A program made the translations under genes and the position numbers. From contig WIDE01000023.1 of the NCBI GenBank assembly GCA_015039315.1, forward strand, positions 266,361 to 330,360: a stretch of DNA of 64,000 bases, in the 5' to 3' direction. Under the pieces are notes generated by a model. The model saw only the letters and a program-made list of their open reading frames with translations, was not told the DNA's origin and made no database searches. Shown one piece after another: positions 49,971 to 61,441 of the stretch. This DNA comes from Clavulina sp. PMI_390. Taxonomy: Eukaryota > Basidiomycota > Agaricomycetes > Cantharellales > Hydnaceae. Positions within the stretch are counted from its first letter, which is position 1; each line of letters starts with the position of its first letter.

Positions 49971-51788
49971 ATGCGCGCTGCCACTTCCATCGCTCTCATT
50001 GCTCTCCTTGCTGCTCCTGCTTTCGCTTCTCCCCTCACCACTGAGGAGCCCCCTGTCGAGGAACCCACCACCTCTACCACTTCCTCCTCGAGCAGCGGAC
50101 TTGGATCCGCTGTTATCTCTTCTGCTGCTGGGGGCGCAGCAGGTGCTGTCGTTTCCAACCTCTTGGACAAGGTAAGCCGAACCCCAATACCTATTATCCT
50201 TGCTAGAGCTAACCCGACGCATCTTCTCGTAGATCGAGAGCTTCTTCCGCCGCGATTTTGATGAGGATGATTTCAGCAAGCGCTCCTCTGGTGCTCTCAC
50301 CAACATCATCCAGCAGGCACAGACTCTCTCTGCCTCTGACAAGGCCACCGTNNNNNNNNNNNNNNNNNNNNNNNNNNNNNNNNNNNNNNNNNNNNNNNNN
50401 NNNNNNNNNNNNNNNNNNNNNNNNNNNNNNNNNNNNNNNNNNNNNNNNNNNNNNNNNNNNNNNNNNNNNNNNNNNNNNNNNNNNNNNNNNNNNNNNNNNN
50501 NNNNGAGCTCGAGGCTCGTGCTCCTCTCTCAGCCACTGGCCTTGGTGGTTCGCTCCTGTCCTCCGCTGCCGGTGGAGCTGCCTCTGGCCTCGTCGGCAAC
50601 CTTCTCAGCGAAGTCGAGAGCCTCTTCCGCCGTGGAGTTACCGACGTGCACGACGAGGAACTCTACGTCAAGCGCGATGTTAGCTCCATCAGCTCCATCA
50701 TCAAGCAGGCACAGACCCTCTCTGCTTCCGACAAGGCAACCGTCAAGAATGCCCTGATGACCAAGATCGGCACTCTCCAGACTCCTTCCAAGCGTCTGTC
50801 GGGTAGCGGCGCCGTCGGCACCGCCCTCGGTGGTCTTGCCTCAGTTGGTGCCAACTCAGTCGTCAGTGGTCTGCTCAGCTCGATTGAGAGCCTGTTCAAG
50901 CGTGACGAATTCGAGCTTGAGGCCCGTGCCCCCTTGTCAGCGACCAGCTTCGGTGGTTCTCTCCTTTCCTCTGCTGCTGGTGGTGCTGCTTCTGGCGCTG
51001 TTGGTAACCTGCTCGGGGAGATTGAGAAGCTCTTCCGTCGTGACGACTTTGAGCTTGAGGCTCGCGCTCCTCTCTCGTCTACCAGCCTGGGTGGCTCGCT
51101 TCTCTCCTCCGCCGCTGGCGGTGCTGCTTCTGGCCTCGTCGGCAACCTCCTTGGCGAAATCGAGAACCTCTTCCGCCGTGGTGTCACTGACGTTCACGAT
51201 GAGGATCTCTACGTCAAGCGGGATGTTGGTTCTATTAGCACCATCATCAAGCAAGCACAAACTCTTTCTGCTTCTGACAAGGCGACTGTCAAGACTGCCT
51301 TGATGAACAAGATTGGCACTCTCCAGACTCCCTCCAAGCGTCTGTCTGGCAGCGGCGCCGTTGGTACTGCCCTCGGCGGTCTCGCCTCTGTGGGCGCCAA
51401 CTCTGTCGTCAGCGGTCTGCTCACCTCCATTGAGAATCTTTTCCGCCGCGAAGAGGAAGTCGCCAAATTGGCACGCAGGGAGGCTACCATGATGAAGCTC
51501 CACGCTATGCAACGTCGTGCTCCTCTCTCCGCTACCAGCTTCGGTGGCTCGCTCCTTTCTTCTGCTGCTGGTGGCGCTGCCTCTGGCGCCGTCGGTAACC
51601 TTCTTGGAGAGATCGAGAAGCTTTTCCGCCGTGAAGAGTTCGAGCTTGAGGCCCGCGCCGGCCTCGGTGGCGCCATTGCCTCTTCTGTTGCTGGTGGTGC
51701 CGCATCCGGCCTGGTCGGCAACCTCCTTGGCGAGATTGAGAGCCTCTTCCGCCGCTCGGATGAGTTTGAGATCAACGATCTCGACTAA
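49971..51788 (+). CDS. Secreted tandem-repeat precursor with Kex2-type dibasic sites
   Basis: Two exons: 49971-50171 and 50233-51788, the second broken by an assembly gap at 50352-50504. A signal peptide (MRAATSIALIALLAAPAFAS) is followed by three repeat types. Type A is glycine/alanine-rich (GGSLLSSAAGGAASG, then VGNLLGEIE and LF-RR). Type B is an amphipathic helix (IIKQAQTLSASDKATVK, ending QTPSKR). Type C reads LSGSGAVGTALGGLASVGAN, then SVVSGLL and LF-KR/RR. About 15 KR or RR pairs, many followed by acidic spacers (DEFELEAR, GVTDVHDE), separate the units. This is the layout of fungal kexin-processed precursors such as Ustilago Rep1 (known class; this family is not one I recognise). Each released unit would be about 30-40 residues. 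Codon use is strongly biased, suggesting high expression. Product activity is unknown. Confidence 0.75.
50352..50504. other. Assembly gap (153 N) inside the repeat array
   Basis: The reading frame before the gap (codons starting at 50233) and after it (GAG at 50505) are out of register if the gap is exactly 153 bases. The matching interval in the next repeat (50744-50912) is 169 bases, which would restore the frame. The run of N is therefore only an estimate. Confidence 0.9.
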
Positions 51789-52449
51789 ACATCTATTCTC
51801 CACACTGTATCCTCTCTCACTTCAATTCTTCTCCCTTTCCTCCTTCGACTGTTAATTCTTTCCCATTGCCTCGTTGGTGATTTATTCCTTAAGCTTGATT
51901 TCCCTCGTTGTTTGTAACTCTAGAGTAGAGGTATTTGGCTGGGTGGTCATACCTTATTACTTGAATATGATATTCCTTACACATTCACGTTCCAAAAAGA
52001 TCCTAGGATCTTGGTCTGAGGGGGAATTATTTGAGTATGTGCACGGAGCTCACCTGAGCGAAAGTGCTCAGGATAACTGTCTTCAACGAGGATCTGCACA
52101 CTCGACTCGGACGGTTCTTCTTCCAGTGCGTCTGAATCCTCTTCACCAGACTTGGGGTCCGGTGAAGATTCGAGTTTTGGCTCAATCATGTGTTGGCATC
52201 GAACGAAACTTCATGATGCGAATCACAAGCAGAATTGTATTAATTCTCCCTGCAAAGCACCAGGTCTTTTCACGGACGCTGCGCACTGGCAGACACATAC
52301 TTACACGTCGCCGCGTGGTCCAGCGCTTATAAGAGAATGAAACGATTGTCTAGAGAGATGTGCACCATGTCGTAGAATGCAATCGGCCGTGAGACGCAGG
52401 ATTCAATTGACTCTGTTGTGCTTTGTTGACTTCGTCACGAAAAACCAGA
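51789..52449. other. Intergenic
   Basis: 3' flank of the repeat precursor and promoter of the mS35 gene. A minus-strand frame at 51977-52189 encodes 70 acidic residues, but nothing supports it as a gene. Confidence 0.45.
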
Positions 52450-53716
52450 ATGCAGCGCGTCGTCCGACTGCAGAGTGCTCTGCGGCCGGCATTATGCTCA
52501 CCACGACGCCATGTTCTTCGCTCATCTTCGCGTCTGTACTCGGCCCCTGCAGATTCTGACGACTCCAACACCCCCTCGTCGTCCTCCACTTCACCGTCTA
52601 TCCCACCTCCCATAGAGTGGCCTGCAGGCATCACCCAAGAGATGGTCGACCGTGCTAGGAGAAACATTGATATGGACGAAATATATGCTGAGGCAGATGC
52701 TGAGCTGGAAGGCATGGAAATTGAAGTGGAAGGCGCGAAAGGCACACCTTCTGCTGAGGACCTAGAGCAGGCGTATGACTTTGACACCACGCTCGAGGAA
52801 GACAAGGGAGATGATTCGACAAGTGTTGGTCATCGGATGCTCATGAGTCGCCGGGAACTCTTACAGTACTTCCGGTTAATTGAGCTGGAAATGCCTACTC
52901 TTCATGGTGAGTCGAAAGAATTGCTCTTGTCCAAATTTGTCGGACGTTGACGAGCCTGTTTCCATCACCTACACCATATTCTCCACACTCTAAAAAGCTC
53001 TCCGAAAACCCTTTGTGCCACCCTCCCCAACCGCCCATCCTATCATTGCCCGCACCCTCTCCTACTCTGGTCTTGAACACCCTGTGCAGCGTAAGGCAGC
53101 ACTCGTCGTGCCCATTTCCAAGCTTCCGTTGAAGGATGCGGCCGCGATGCATAAGTTCAAGCTTCTTGCAGGCACAAGGTGGACTATCGAGCCTCCAAAA
53201 GACGCTGGCTTGGCAAAAGAGGAGATGCAGGCAGAGGCCAGCAAGGACAGCTTGCAACGACATGGGTATTTCAAGATCTCTCATGAGGCGTTCCCTGAAC
53301 TCTCGATGAACTTGAAGTGGTGCTCGGATACCTTGGACCAATTGCTAGTGGAGGCGAACGTGAGTTTAGCCTGCGACTGGGCCTCGTCATGTTTCCTTCA
53401 CGTAGCTGATACCTCGATATTATAGACCTCGACGGAGACGTTTGCAGACATCCCCCTTGATACGCGACACATGGCCTCGCAGGCCCACAAGCGCAGGAAA
53501 GGCCAACAGCGCCTGACAGCGGATGGGAGCGAGGCAAAGCGCCCAAGCATTGCCGACTTCCCTCAAGAATGGCTTCCTTCTGCTGGCCAGGTACGGAAAC
53601 TGAAGAAGCATCTGGCGAAGAAGGAGAAAGAGGCTGCAAGCCGGGGTGCCGCGAGCCTGCTTCACCGGGAGATTGTCGTCGAGACTCAACAGGCTGAGCA
53701 GACCCAAACAGCATAG
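52450..53716 (+). CDS. Mitochondrial small ribosomal subunit protein mS35 (Rsm24-like)
   Basis: Three exons: 52450-52906, 52998-53359, 53426-53716, giving about 369 residues. The N-terminus (MQRVVRLQSALRPALCSPRR) is a typical mitochondrial import sequence: basic, Ser-rich, no acidic residues. The core region contains LPLKDAAAMHKFKLLAGTRW, then GYFKISHEAFPELSMNLKWC and DTLDQLLVEAN, the pattern of the mS35/Rsm24 domain of the mitoribosomal small subunit. The C-terminus is Lys/Arg-rich, as in many ribosomal proteins. The ATG at 52450 is chosen because it opens the targeting sequence. It converges on PRP19, with 192 bases between stop codons. Confidence 0.75.
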
Positions 53717-53908
53717 ACCCCAGTTTATACATTCTTATCATCGTTAATCTACTCGTCCCGATTACTACACGTCGATTCCGTTGAATTCACAAGTGCGAGT
53801 GAGGTGAAATGTGATGCGAAGAATGACGGTATGGTAGACTACAGAGGAAGCATACATAAAGCGAACCAAGACTATTTTAGCATCACACAAGCGATTTGGA
53901 GGGAATCA

Positions 53909-55621
53909 TCACCCGCTCGGGCCCCAAATCTTCACCTCGCGCCCGCTCGAACTCCAGATCTCATTCGCCCCGCTCCCATAGACAAAGTCGGTAACCTCTC
54001 CTCCCTCAAACTTGGCAAGCTCCTCCCAGTTCTTGTTTGCGATAATCCGCAAGTCTGAGCCTGCAACACCAATGAACTGCGCGCTAAGATCGTACTTGAC
54101 GCGATTGATCTTGTACGCAGACCCATCCGCCGTCGCGAGAGGGAGGACATGGAGAACCTTGGGCTTTCGCAGGTCCCATAGCGTGAGGCTGGAGGGAGAG
54201 TCAGGGCACGCAAGGTGGTAACCGTTCTCGCTGAAGCTGATCGTGTGCACGCTGTATGCGGACGACTCGGCTGACAGCTCGGCGGGCTGGAGCGTCTCCA
54301 TCGCCATCTGCCCAGTTCGGACATCATAGATTTGGACGGTGGCACGGGCAGTTCCCAAACCCAGCAGGTGGCCATCGGGATGGATGCTTAGGGCAGTGTA
54401 AGGGTTCTCGTTGACAGGGGATTGGTAGATGGATTGGAAGGTGCTGAGGGAATGGAGGGAATATGTCTTGTCGGCACTAGAGATGCCCACATAGTGCGCG
54501 GTGGGGTGCACAGCGAGCCCCGTAATCTCGCCCTTGTGCAGCTTGACGGTATGGGCAGGAGCATACTCGTTGGAAGCAGCATCATGGCTCCAGATGCGCA
54601 CAGTCTTATCTGCACTCCCGCCCATGACAAGGGTAGCGTCGCCTTCCCTCTCACGCCATGCAACGTGGTTGACCTTCTTGGTATGGCCCTTGAGGGTTGA
54701 GAGGATTTTGTTGCTTTCTCGGTCATAAATCTGGACGATTTTGTCGTTTCCACCAGTCAGGAACTGACTGGGATTAGCAGAAGAGACTGCCAAAGCATTG
54801 ATGCCAGCGGGGGAGGAAGCATGGAGGGAAGTGACGGTGTGCTTGGACGTGTAACCACGAACTTGGGCGGGGGTAGCGTAAGTAGCTGCAGGTTTAGCCT
54901 TCTTTTTGCGAATCGCAGACAGACTGTTGGTGGTGAATTGTCAGAATGCTATATGATACAAACGAAAAATAAGGGACATACGCTGCCTGAGTCTCGACAA
55001 TCTCGGCATCCGCGTCTGCTGGAAGAGCACCAGACTGTTCTTGAGGAGCTGCCTCCATCTCCACGTCAGCCACAGCTGCTGCTGGGGCTGAAGCGATACC
55101 CATGGTCGCCTGTACACTGGCTAGGGCCCTGCAAAAGGTGGTTAATAGAAGCTCAAAAGACAGATGGTGGTATATGGCTTACTCTCGCGCAGAGTCGCGT
55201 TCTTTCAATAATCGAGCTGCTACGCGCGTTGCAGCGTCATGCTGGTAAAGGGCATGACTGAGCTCCTGTCGCACAGCGTTGTATCGCTCTCTCAGAGTGA
55301 ACTGCTCAAGGACGAGCGCGTCCCACTCATTTTGGAGCGTATGCAAGATAGCAGGTATTGAGCTCATTGAAGGAGGTCTCGGAGCACTTCCCTTGGGTGC
55401 TGTAATTTGCGCGTCAGTAGTTGTAGAACACGACTAGAGGTGAATAGTAAGTACTCACATGTCTTAACAACAATCAAATCATCCGCTGCAAGCCTTTCCC
55501 CAGTGATTGGGTCAGTCCCATTTTCAGCGATGTACTTTTCAATGAGTCGACGCTCATAGAACTGCCCCGACTTGGTCACAACGGGGACCTCGGGGGCTTC
55601 TCCAGAAAGTGCGCAAAACAT
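53909..55621 (-). CDS. PRP19: Pre-mRNA-processing factor 19 (U-box E3 ubiquitin ligase)
   Basis: Four exons: 55459-55621, 55183-55399, 54982-55128, 53909-54923, giving about 513 residues, the usual length. The U-box opens the protein ([20 protein letters not shown], then [11 protein letters not shown] and DPITGERL). The Prp19 coiled-coil region follows ([34 protein letters not shown]), then an Ala/Glu-rich linker and a seven-bladed WD40 propeller (from about residue 215; for example [12 protein letters not shown]). PRP19 forms the tetrameric core of the NineTeen complex that activates the spliceosome and ubiquitinates splicing factors (known). It is divergent from NLE1, with only 148 bases between start codons. 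Confidence 0.96.
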
Positions 55622-55769
55622 GTTGTCCCTAGTCGAAACACGTGGAATAGACGAAGGGCAGAGCTCGACGTGAACAGCGACACAGCGACCAAATGTTCAA
55701 GCGCCCGGAAGTCAGTTCGGCAGGTGCCGCCGTGGGACTTGGTGACCTAACCTCCTCATCTTCCCAAAA
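55622..55769. promoter_or_regulatory. Shared divergent promoter of PRP19 and NLE1
   Basis: Only 148 bases lie between the two start codons, so both genes must fire from a compact bidirectional promoter or overlap each other's leader. No clear TATA box is visible. Confidence 0.65.
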
Positions 55770-57856
55770 ATGGCCACTCTCCTACCCCCTCCCAAAAGGC
55801 AAAAAATCTATCATGACAATGATCAAAATAAGCCCGCGCCGGCACCAGCTGAGCCGATCCCAAATGTTGTTGTTCAATTCGTGTCCGAAGACGACGAGAA
55901 TGAGCTTTTGGGACCTGCAGTGACTCTACCTGCCAATTTTTCTCGAGAAGGATTAGAGCTGCTTGCGAATAAGCAATCGAATCAAGTAGGCCTCCCCATA
56001 TAATCGGTTATATCGGGGATAGATATACTAATCACCTCCTTAGGACGAGGACCCAGTACCGTTCCAATTCCATGTTCGACTACCAGACTCCACCGCCGAT
56101 CCCAAGAACGCGGGTTCACCGACAAGGATCACTGTACAAAATGACATTTTAACTGATGTCCTAAAGCATTCCAGCAAGGCGTTCACACCAGAAGATGTGA
56201 TCGTTATTCACTGCTCTCCCCAAGCTGTCTTTCGTGTCCGACCAGCCACACGGTGTTCCTCGACTCTCTCTGGTCATGGGCAGCCGATCTTGTGCGCGAG
56301 CTTCTCCCCTACTGGCAGGCTCCTTGCTACAGGCAGTGGAGATGCTACAGCGAGATTATGGGATCTAAGCACTGAGTTACCTTCACATACTCTTACTGGT
56401 CACAAGGGCTGGGTCCTCTGTGCTGAATGGGAGCCTCGGGAAAGGAAGCTGGCCACCGGAGGGCATGATAATCAGGTACTAGAGTGCATTGACGCTATCC
56501 TCGCCTTATCTTACACCTTTTCTCTGTTAGGTCCGCTTATGGGATCCGAAGACTGGAAAACCGATTGGAGACGCTCTAAAAGGGCACACAAAGTGGATAA
56601 CATCACTAGCTTGGGAACCTTGTCATATGTATGTACAATTAGCTCGCTCGTCAATGAAATATCTTTACTCTTCCCTCATCGCTTATTGATACTCTATGAT
56701 GTATTCTCTAGTAATCCGTCTAACCCTCGCCTTGCGTCCTCCTCAAAAGATAACACTGTAAGAGTGTGGAATACATCGACTCGCATATCGCAATATATTC
56801 TAGGTGGCCACACTGCAAGTGTCAACGTTGTAAGGTGGGGAGGTGCTGGGCCAGGAAAGTCAGGCGTGCTATATACAGCCAGCTCCGATAGAAGTGTAAA
56901 GATCTGGAATGCGGACAAGGTGAATAGTCATTACCTCAATCTCATCATTCATTCGTTCCTATCGCGCTCATCACTTTCTTGTCGTGCAGGGGACGCTAAT
57001 CCACACCCTGAAGGATCATGCACATTGGGTGACCACTTTGACGCTCAATACCGACTTTGCACTTCGCACAGGACCTTACGACCACCTCGCGAAGGAGCCA
57101 AAGTCTGATGAGGAAGGTTGGTGGTCCATAACATGCCTCGGTTTGGTGTTGGTTCGCTAACTCGATTGGGACAGCTCAACAACTTGCCAAAGCCCGATAC
57201 GACGCCATCACCGCGGGATCTTCGGAGCTACTTATCACAGGCTCAGACGATCACACTTTATTCCTGTGGTCGTTATTCTCTGGCACGACGGAACTCGGCG
57301 CGGGAGGGAAAGTCAAGCCAATAACACGACTCGTTGGACATCAACGGCAAGTCTCACATGTCGCGTTTAGCCCTGATGGGCGATGGACGGCTAGTGCTGG
57401 GTTTGACAACTGCCTGCGGGTATGGGAAGGAAGAACAGGAAAGTGAGTGGAGTTCTTACTTCTGATCGAGGAACTGGTTTTGTTGATTTGGATTGCCTTG
57501 CCCATAGATACATTGCGACGTTGCGTGGACACGTCGGGGCAGTATATCGACTGGCATGGTCAGCCGATTCCCGGTTGCTTGTCAGCGCGAGTAAAGACAG
57601 CACCGTCAAGGTAAGTCCCCATTTACCAACTGTCCGCAGCTCAACCTGATCGCTCGTGATCTAGATATGGAACCTGAAAACCTACAAGCTTCACACTGAT
57701 TTACCGGGCCACACAGACGAGGTGTATTGTGTTGACTTCGTCGCGGATAAGATTGTCAGCGCAGGAAGAGATACAACTGTGAAAATGTGGGTATTGCTGG
57801 CCATGCCGTTTCGTCTTGCGTCACTAATACTGCTTCTCTATAGTTGGAAGAACTAG
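55770..57856 (+). CDS. NLE1: Notchless / ribosome assembly protein RSA4 (WD40)
   Basis: Nine exons: 55770-55985, 56044-56475, 56531-56628, 56712-56919, 56990-57116, 57175-57442, 57508-57610, 57665-57786, 57844-57856, giving about 528 residues. The N-terminal NLE domain contains PEDVIVIHCSPQAVFRVRP, followed by TRCSSTLSGHGQPILCASFS and eight WD40 repeats (GDATARLWD, HDNQVRLWDPKTGKPI, SSDRSVKIW, GSDDHTLFLW, FDNCLRVWEG, SKDSTVKIW). It ends RDTTVKIWKN. Rsa4/NLE1 binds the AAA+ ATPase Rea1/Mdn1 and drives late maturation of the 60S subunit in the nucleus (known). The last exon is only 13 nt. The start follows a run of A that favours initiation. Confidence 0.95.
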
Positions 57857-57976
57857 ATTTTGTCTTTTGTCATCATGCTCTCGCTTGCTTTGTCGCTGGA
57901 GCCTAATACTGGAACATTTTTTGCAGTTTGACTATTCATCAACGGAAATTGTGCGCTCTATCCTACTCAATAGAGA

Positions 57977-58639
57977 CTATTTTCCGTTTTCAATGAGACT
58001 CCATGAGATGTCTTCTGAGCCTTTCACTTCATCTGCGCCATCCGCTCCAGGTTTGGGGAGTTGCGAAGTGAGGCTTCCCCATTGAAAGGTCACTTGCCAA
58101 GCCCCATCAATAAGCATCCAGCGACAAACTCCAAGCTCGCCCTCCCCATTTTTTAAGATTCCTTGAGCGTAATCGGCCATCTCAATGAAGAATCCAACGA
58201 CTTCGCCACCTTTTTTGCCTTCCTTCACAGAGAAGGCTGTGGGAATGGCATCCCAATCTTTCCATACCTCCTCATAGGCCCTTACACGCCCAATCCCATC
58301 GTCCATCATCTCGCCTTTCTCTAACGCAAGACCATCGGGCAGGTCTTCGAACACTCCCGAGTCCTGAAATCCCGCAGGGTGCTTTGAATCGACAAGATGA
58401 AGCCAGGAGCCTTTCGACTGCTCTTGGTTGGGGATCGATGGGTGTGGGATAGTGCTATGAAATGCTTGACCGGCAAACGCCCATTGGAGGGATTCTGGAT
58501 TGGATGGTGTAGCTTTCTCGATCCTAACATCGACGAACCACCCTGTAGGGGAGGTTAGAACGATAGTGCTAGTAGGCTCGGAGGGTGGATCGGGGATCCA
58601 TCGGAAAGATATTCTCTCTGATATGGTTGGCGCTCGCAT
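57977..58639 (-). CDS. HRI1-family protein
   Basis: A single frame of 220 residues, close to the usual length of the family. The signature is at the start: TISERISFRWIPDPPSEPTS, then TIVLTSPTGWFVDVRI, followed by an internal QWAFAG and a C-terminal GVCRWMLIDGAWQVTFQWG. HRI1 is a small beta-barrel-like protein conserved in fungi and reported to interact with the Hrr25 kinase in yeast (known; molecular role poorly defined). It converges on NLE1, 120 bases apart. Confidence 0.75.
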   Translation of the reverse strand: MRAPTISERISFRWIPDPPSEPTSTIVLTSPTGWFVDVRIEKATPSNPESLQWAFAGQAFHSTIPHPSIPNQEQSKGSWLHLVDSKHPAGFQDSGVFEDLPDGLALEKGEMMDDGIGRVRAYEEVWKDWDAIPTAFSVKEGKKGGEVVGFFIEMADYAQGILKNGEGELGVCRWMLIDGAWQVTFQWGSLTSQLPKPGADGADEVKGSEDISWSLIENGK

Positions 58640-59526
58640 CGAGAAATAGAGCTTTGCTTGACAAGCTATGAATTATTAGGCTGGCGAAGTCAAATAGTAC
58701 CCAACAAACAACCACCGCAGGGTAGTGGGGATAGGTTTTCGCCCTACAACAGAAGAAAAAACAGCTCTTCTTTGCAATTACTGACATCCTGGCACATGAG
58801 TATATCGATAATCGACCACCAATGGCCATATACCTCTGTTCTGCTATTTCATCGATTAACACTTCTGGACTCAAAGTGACTGACAGAGTTCGTGGTCCTC
58901 CAAGCCGTCACGGTTGGAAGCAATAGTTTTGGATGAGTTTCGCCTTCTCACGGACACTGGACTCGGCCCGGACCTCTGGAGTCAACAGGGCCGCCCCCCT
59001 CCCCCAGCCCGTTGACTATTAGCTCCGCGCGATTGTTTTGGTTACGCCAGCGAACGATCAGGACCAATGGAAGCCACTGGTGGAGAAACATGGCGATCAA
59101 CTCGCTGGCAGTACGTAAATCGCCTGATTTAATTCTTCTGGCTGAACCTCATGGGACGATTCTCCCATTGGTGCGAGCAAAGAAAAAGAAAATATGATTT
59201 AGGAGGATACGTTCCCGTTTCCCCGCGAGGAAGCCAAGCAATGATCCGACGCTGGCTTTAGAAAACGCGAAATTTATCCCGTCTCCAATCAAAGCCTAGT
59301 TCCATACTACGCCCGGGAGCTTTGCCAAGCCTTCTTTGTCACGAGGAGCTCCTCTTGGCAAGAACCACCAACTTCGCGTTCTGTGTAAATCATCTGTCCC
59401 GCTCCCGTTGGCGGACCGCTAGAGCACTTCCAAGGTTTTGGGATCTATATATGGCCATGAAGGGGCCAGTTACCACCGTCTGAGAAGCCCCTCCAACCAT
59501 ACCTGGCTCTAAGTACAAACAGGAAA
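58640..59526. other. Divergent intergenic region, TATA box at 59446
   Basis: Promoters of HRI1 (minus) and the polygalacturonase (plus). TATATAT at 59446-59452 lies about 80 bases before the polygalacturonase ATG. No other gene was seen. Confidence 0.6.
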
Positions 59527-61441
59527 ATGGCCGTGATTTCTTCTATCAAGGCTGGCGCCCTTTTGGCAGCGTTGACTCTACTTTCGTCGGTCACTGCTAA
59601 CCCGGTACCTTATTTCAATGCCACTGGCGAGGAGCCTCCTCGTGTTGGTAAACGATGCACAGGAACAATTAACTCAGCTGCGTCTGTCGCTGCCGCGGTC
59701 CAGTGCACTACCATCGTGATTCGTATGTCATAGAGTCCAATGATTCGCAACAGGTATACTAATCTGTAATGGATCACCTTGCTTTTGACAGAGGCGTTCA
59801 CTATGACTGCTGGAAGTACGTGGAAGCAGCTGAATTATTAGAAATCAATGTGGACTGACTTTGACAAAGCCACTCTGACCATTGCCGCCCCATCGGGAGC
59901 CTCGATCACTATGTGAGCACATACGACTACATGTCAGGGTCTCGCATTGCTCATGATCTTATGACAGGCAAGGAGATATCACATTCCCCTACTACGTACG
60001 TCTCTAAGCATGTTGCTATTGACGTTTCGCTGATGGTTCGGCTTTTCTAGCAATGGGCAGGACCTCTCATGGTCGTCACCGGAACTTCGGTCACGTTTGT
60101 GAGTCGCGATCCCTAATTATAGAATGATGCCAGTGTAGACCTGGTTTCACCTTGTAGGACGGTGGAGGTCATCAACTCATTGGCAACGGTGCTTCGTACT
60201 GGGTAAGCCATTTCGGTGGACAAAACTGTAAAATTATAATCACGCTAATGCTCTATCTATGGTTGATACAGGATGGCCTTGGAGGAAGTGGCGGAAAAAC
60301 CAAGCCGGCCCCTCTGCTTCGCATTAATCACAGTGGCACATTTAAGAACGTCAAGGTTCTGAACGCTCCCATGCGCAGCGTTGCGATTGGTGGCGCGAGT
60401 GTTACTGTTTCAGGCTTGAATATTGACAACAGTGCGTCGCAATTTTTTCCCCCCAACTCGTTAGAACCACCAACGGCTGATACAAATACCCTATGTCCAA
60501 CGTTAACTTTCGCAGGTGCTGGTGATGCGACTACACTGGGTCACAATACTGATGGCTTCGACGTATCCTCCAATGGGCCGGTGACAATCTCTGGATGCAC
60601 CATCCACACCCAGGTTTGTTCAATATCCTCATAGGATCATTTCTTGACACTCACCGTATGGAATCTTTTCTACCTAGGATGACTGCTTAGCTATTAACCG
60701 AGGCACTGGAATCACGTTTACAGTACGCATATCTGCGCCTCTACTGCGAATTTCGCAATGGGAAATGCATAGCTGATCGATGCCAACAATTTAGGGAAAT
60801 ACCTGCAATGGACCAACCCACGGCATCTCGATCGGCAGTATCAACAGCGACACGACAGTCAGCAACGTCGTCATTTCTAACAACGTCCTCAACGGTGGAG
60901 GTAATGGTTTGCGCATCAAAACGGATGCCACTGCGACGAACTCATTCGTTACTGGAGTGACCTATAGGTCTGTGGTCTGGACCTTACTCTACCTACTATT
61001 CTCTCCTCCCTAACATTTGATATTTGTTCTTTTTTTTTTAGCGGGAACACGATGACTGGCGTGACTGGCTACGGTGTGCTCATCGACGAAAGCTATCCCT
61101 CCACGCTTGGTACACCTGGCACTGGTGTTATCATTTCTGGCGTGAAATTCACTGGCACTAACACCATTGCGGTGACCTCGAGCGCCAAGCGCCTTGAAAT
61201 CAACTGTGGCTCAACGACATCCTGCCCTGGGTGAGTTTCAATATGACCATCAGGCCGTAATGTTGAGTGCTGAAGCGAACCCTCGAAAAAGAACGTGGGA
61301 CCTCAGTGGACTCAAAATCACGGGTGGATCGGCTGGTGCCATCAAGAACGTAGCGGTACGTAAAATACATTCTTAACCAAGTCCTTGCCAGAAAGTTGAC
61401 CATCGTCACAACTCTGGTAGACCTCTGGTGGCACATACTAA
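59527..61441 (+). CDS. GH28 endo-polygalacturonase
   Basis: Thirteen exons: 59527-59722, 59792-59815, 59870-59912, 59968-59995, 60051-60098, 60158-60202, 60272-60431, 60516-60613, 60678-60722, 60795-60967, 61042-61230, 61292-61355 and 61421-61441, giving about 377 residues. Signal peptide (LLAALTLLSSVTA), then a short propeptide ending in a Kex2-type KR (residues 42-43) before CTGTINS. All GH28 active-site motifs are present: NTDGFD (D194), DDCLAIN (D215, D216), THGISIGS (H238) and RIK (R269, K271), with spacing like fungal endo-PGs. The enzyme hydrolyses homogalacturonan, the pectin backbone (known). Many very short exons (24-48 nt) are notable. The last exon (TSGGTY) is the least certain. 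Confidence 0.92.

Noticed and set aside
51977..52189. A 70-codon acidic minus-strand frame
   Set aside because: No family match, no promoter signal, and a stop just upstream of its ATG. A possible small intron near its end is not enough to support a gene.
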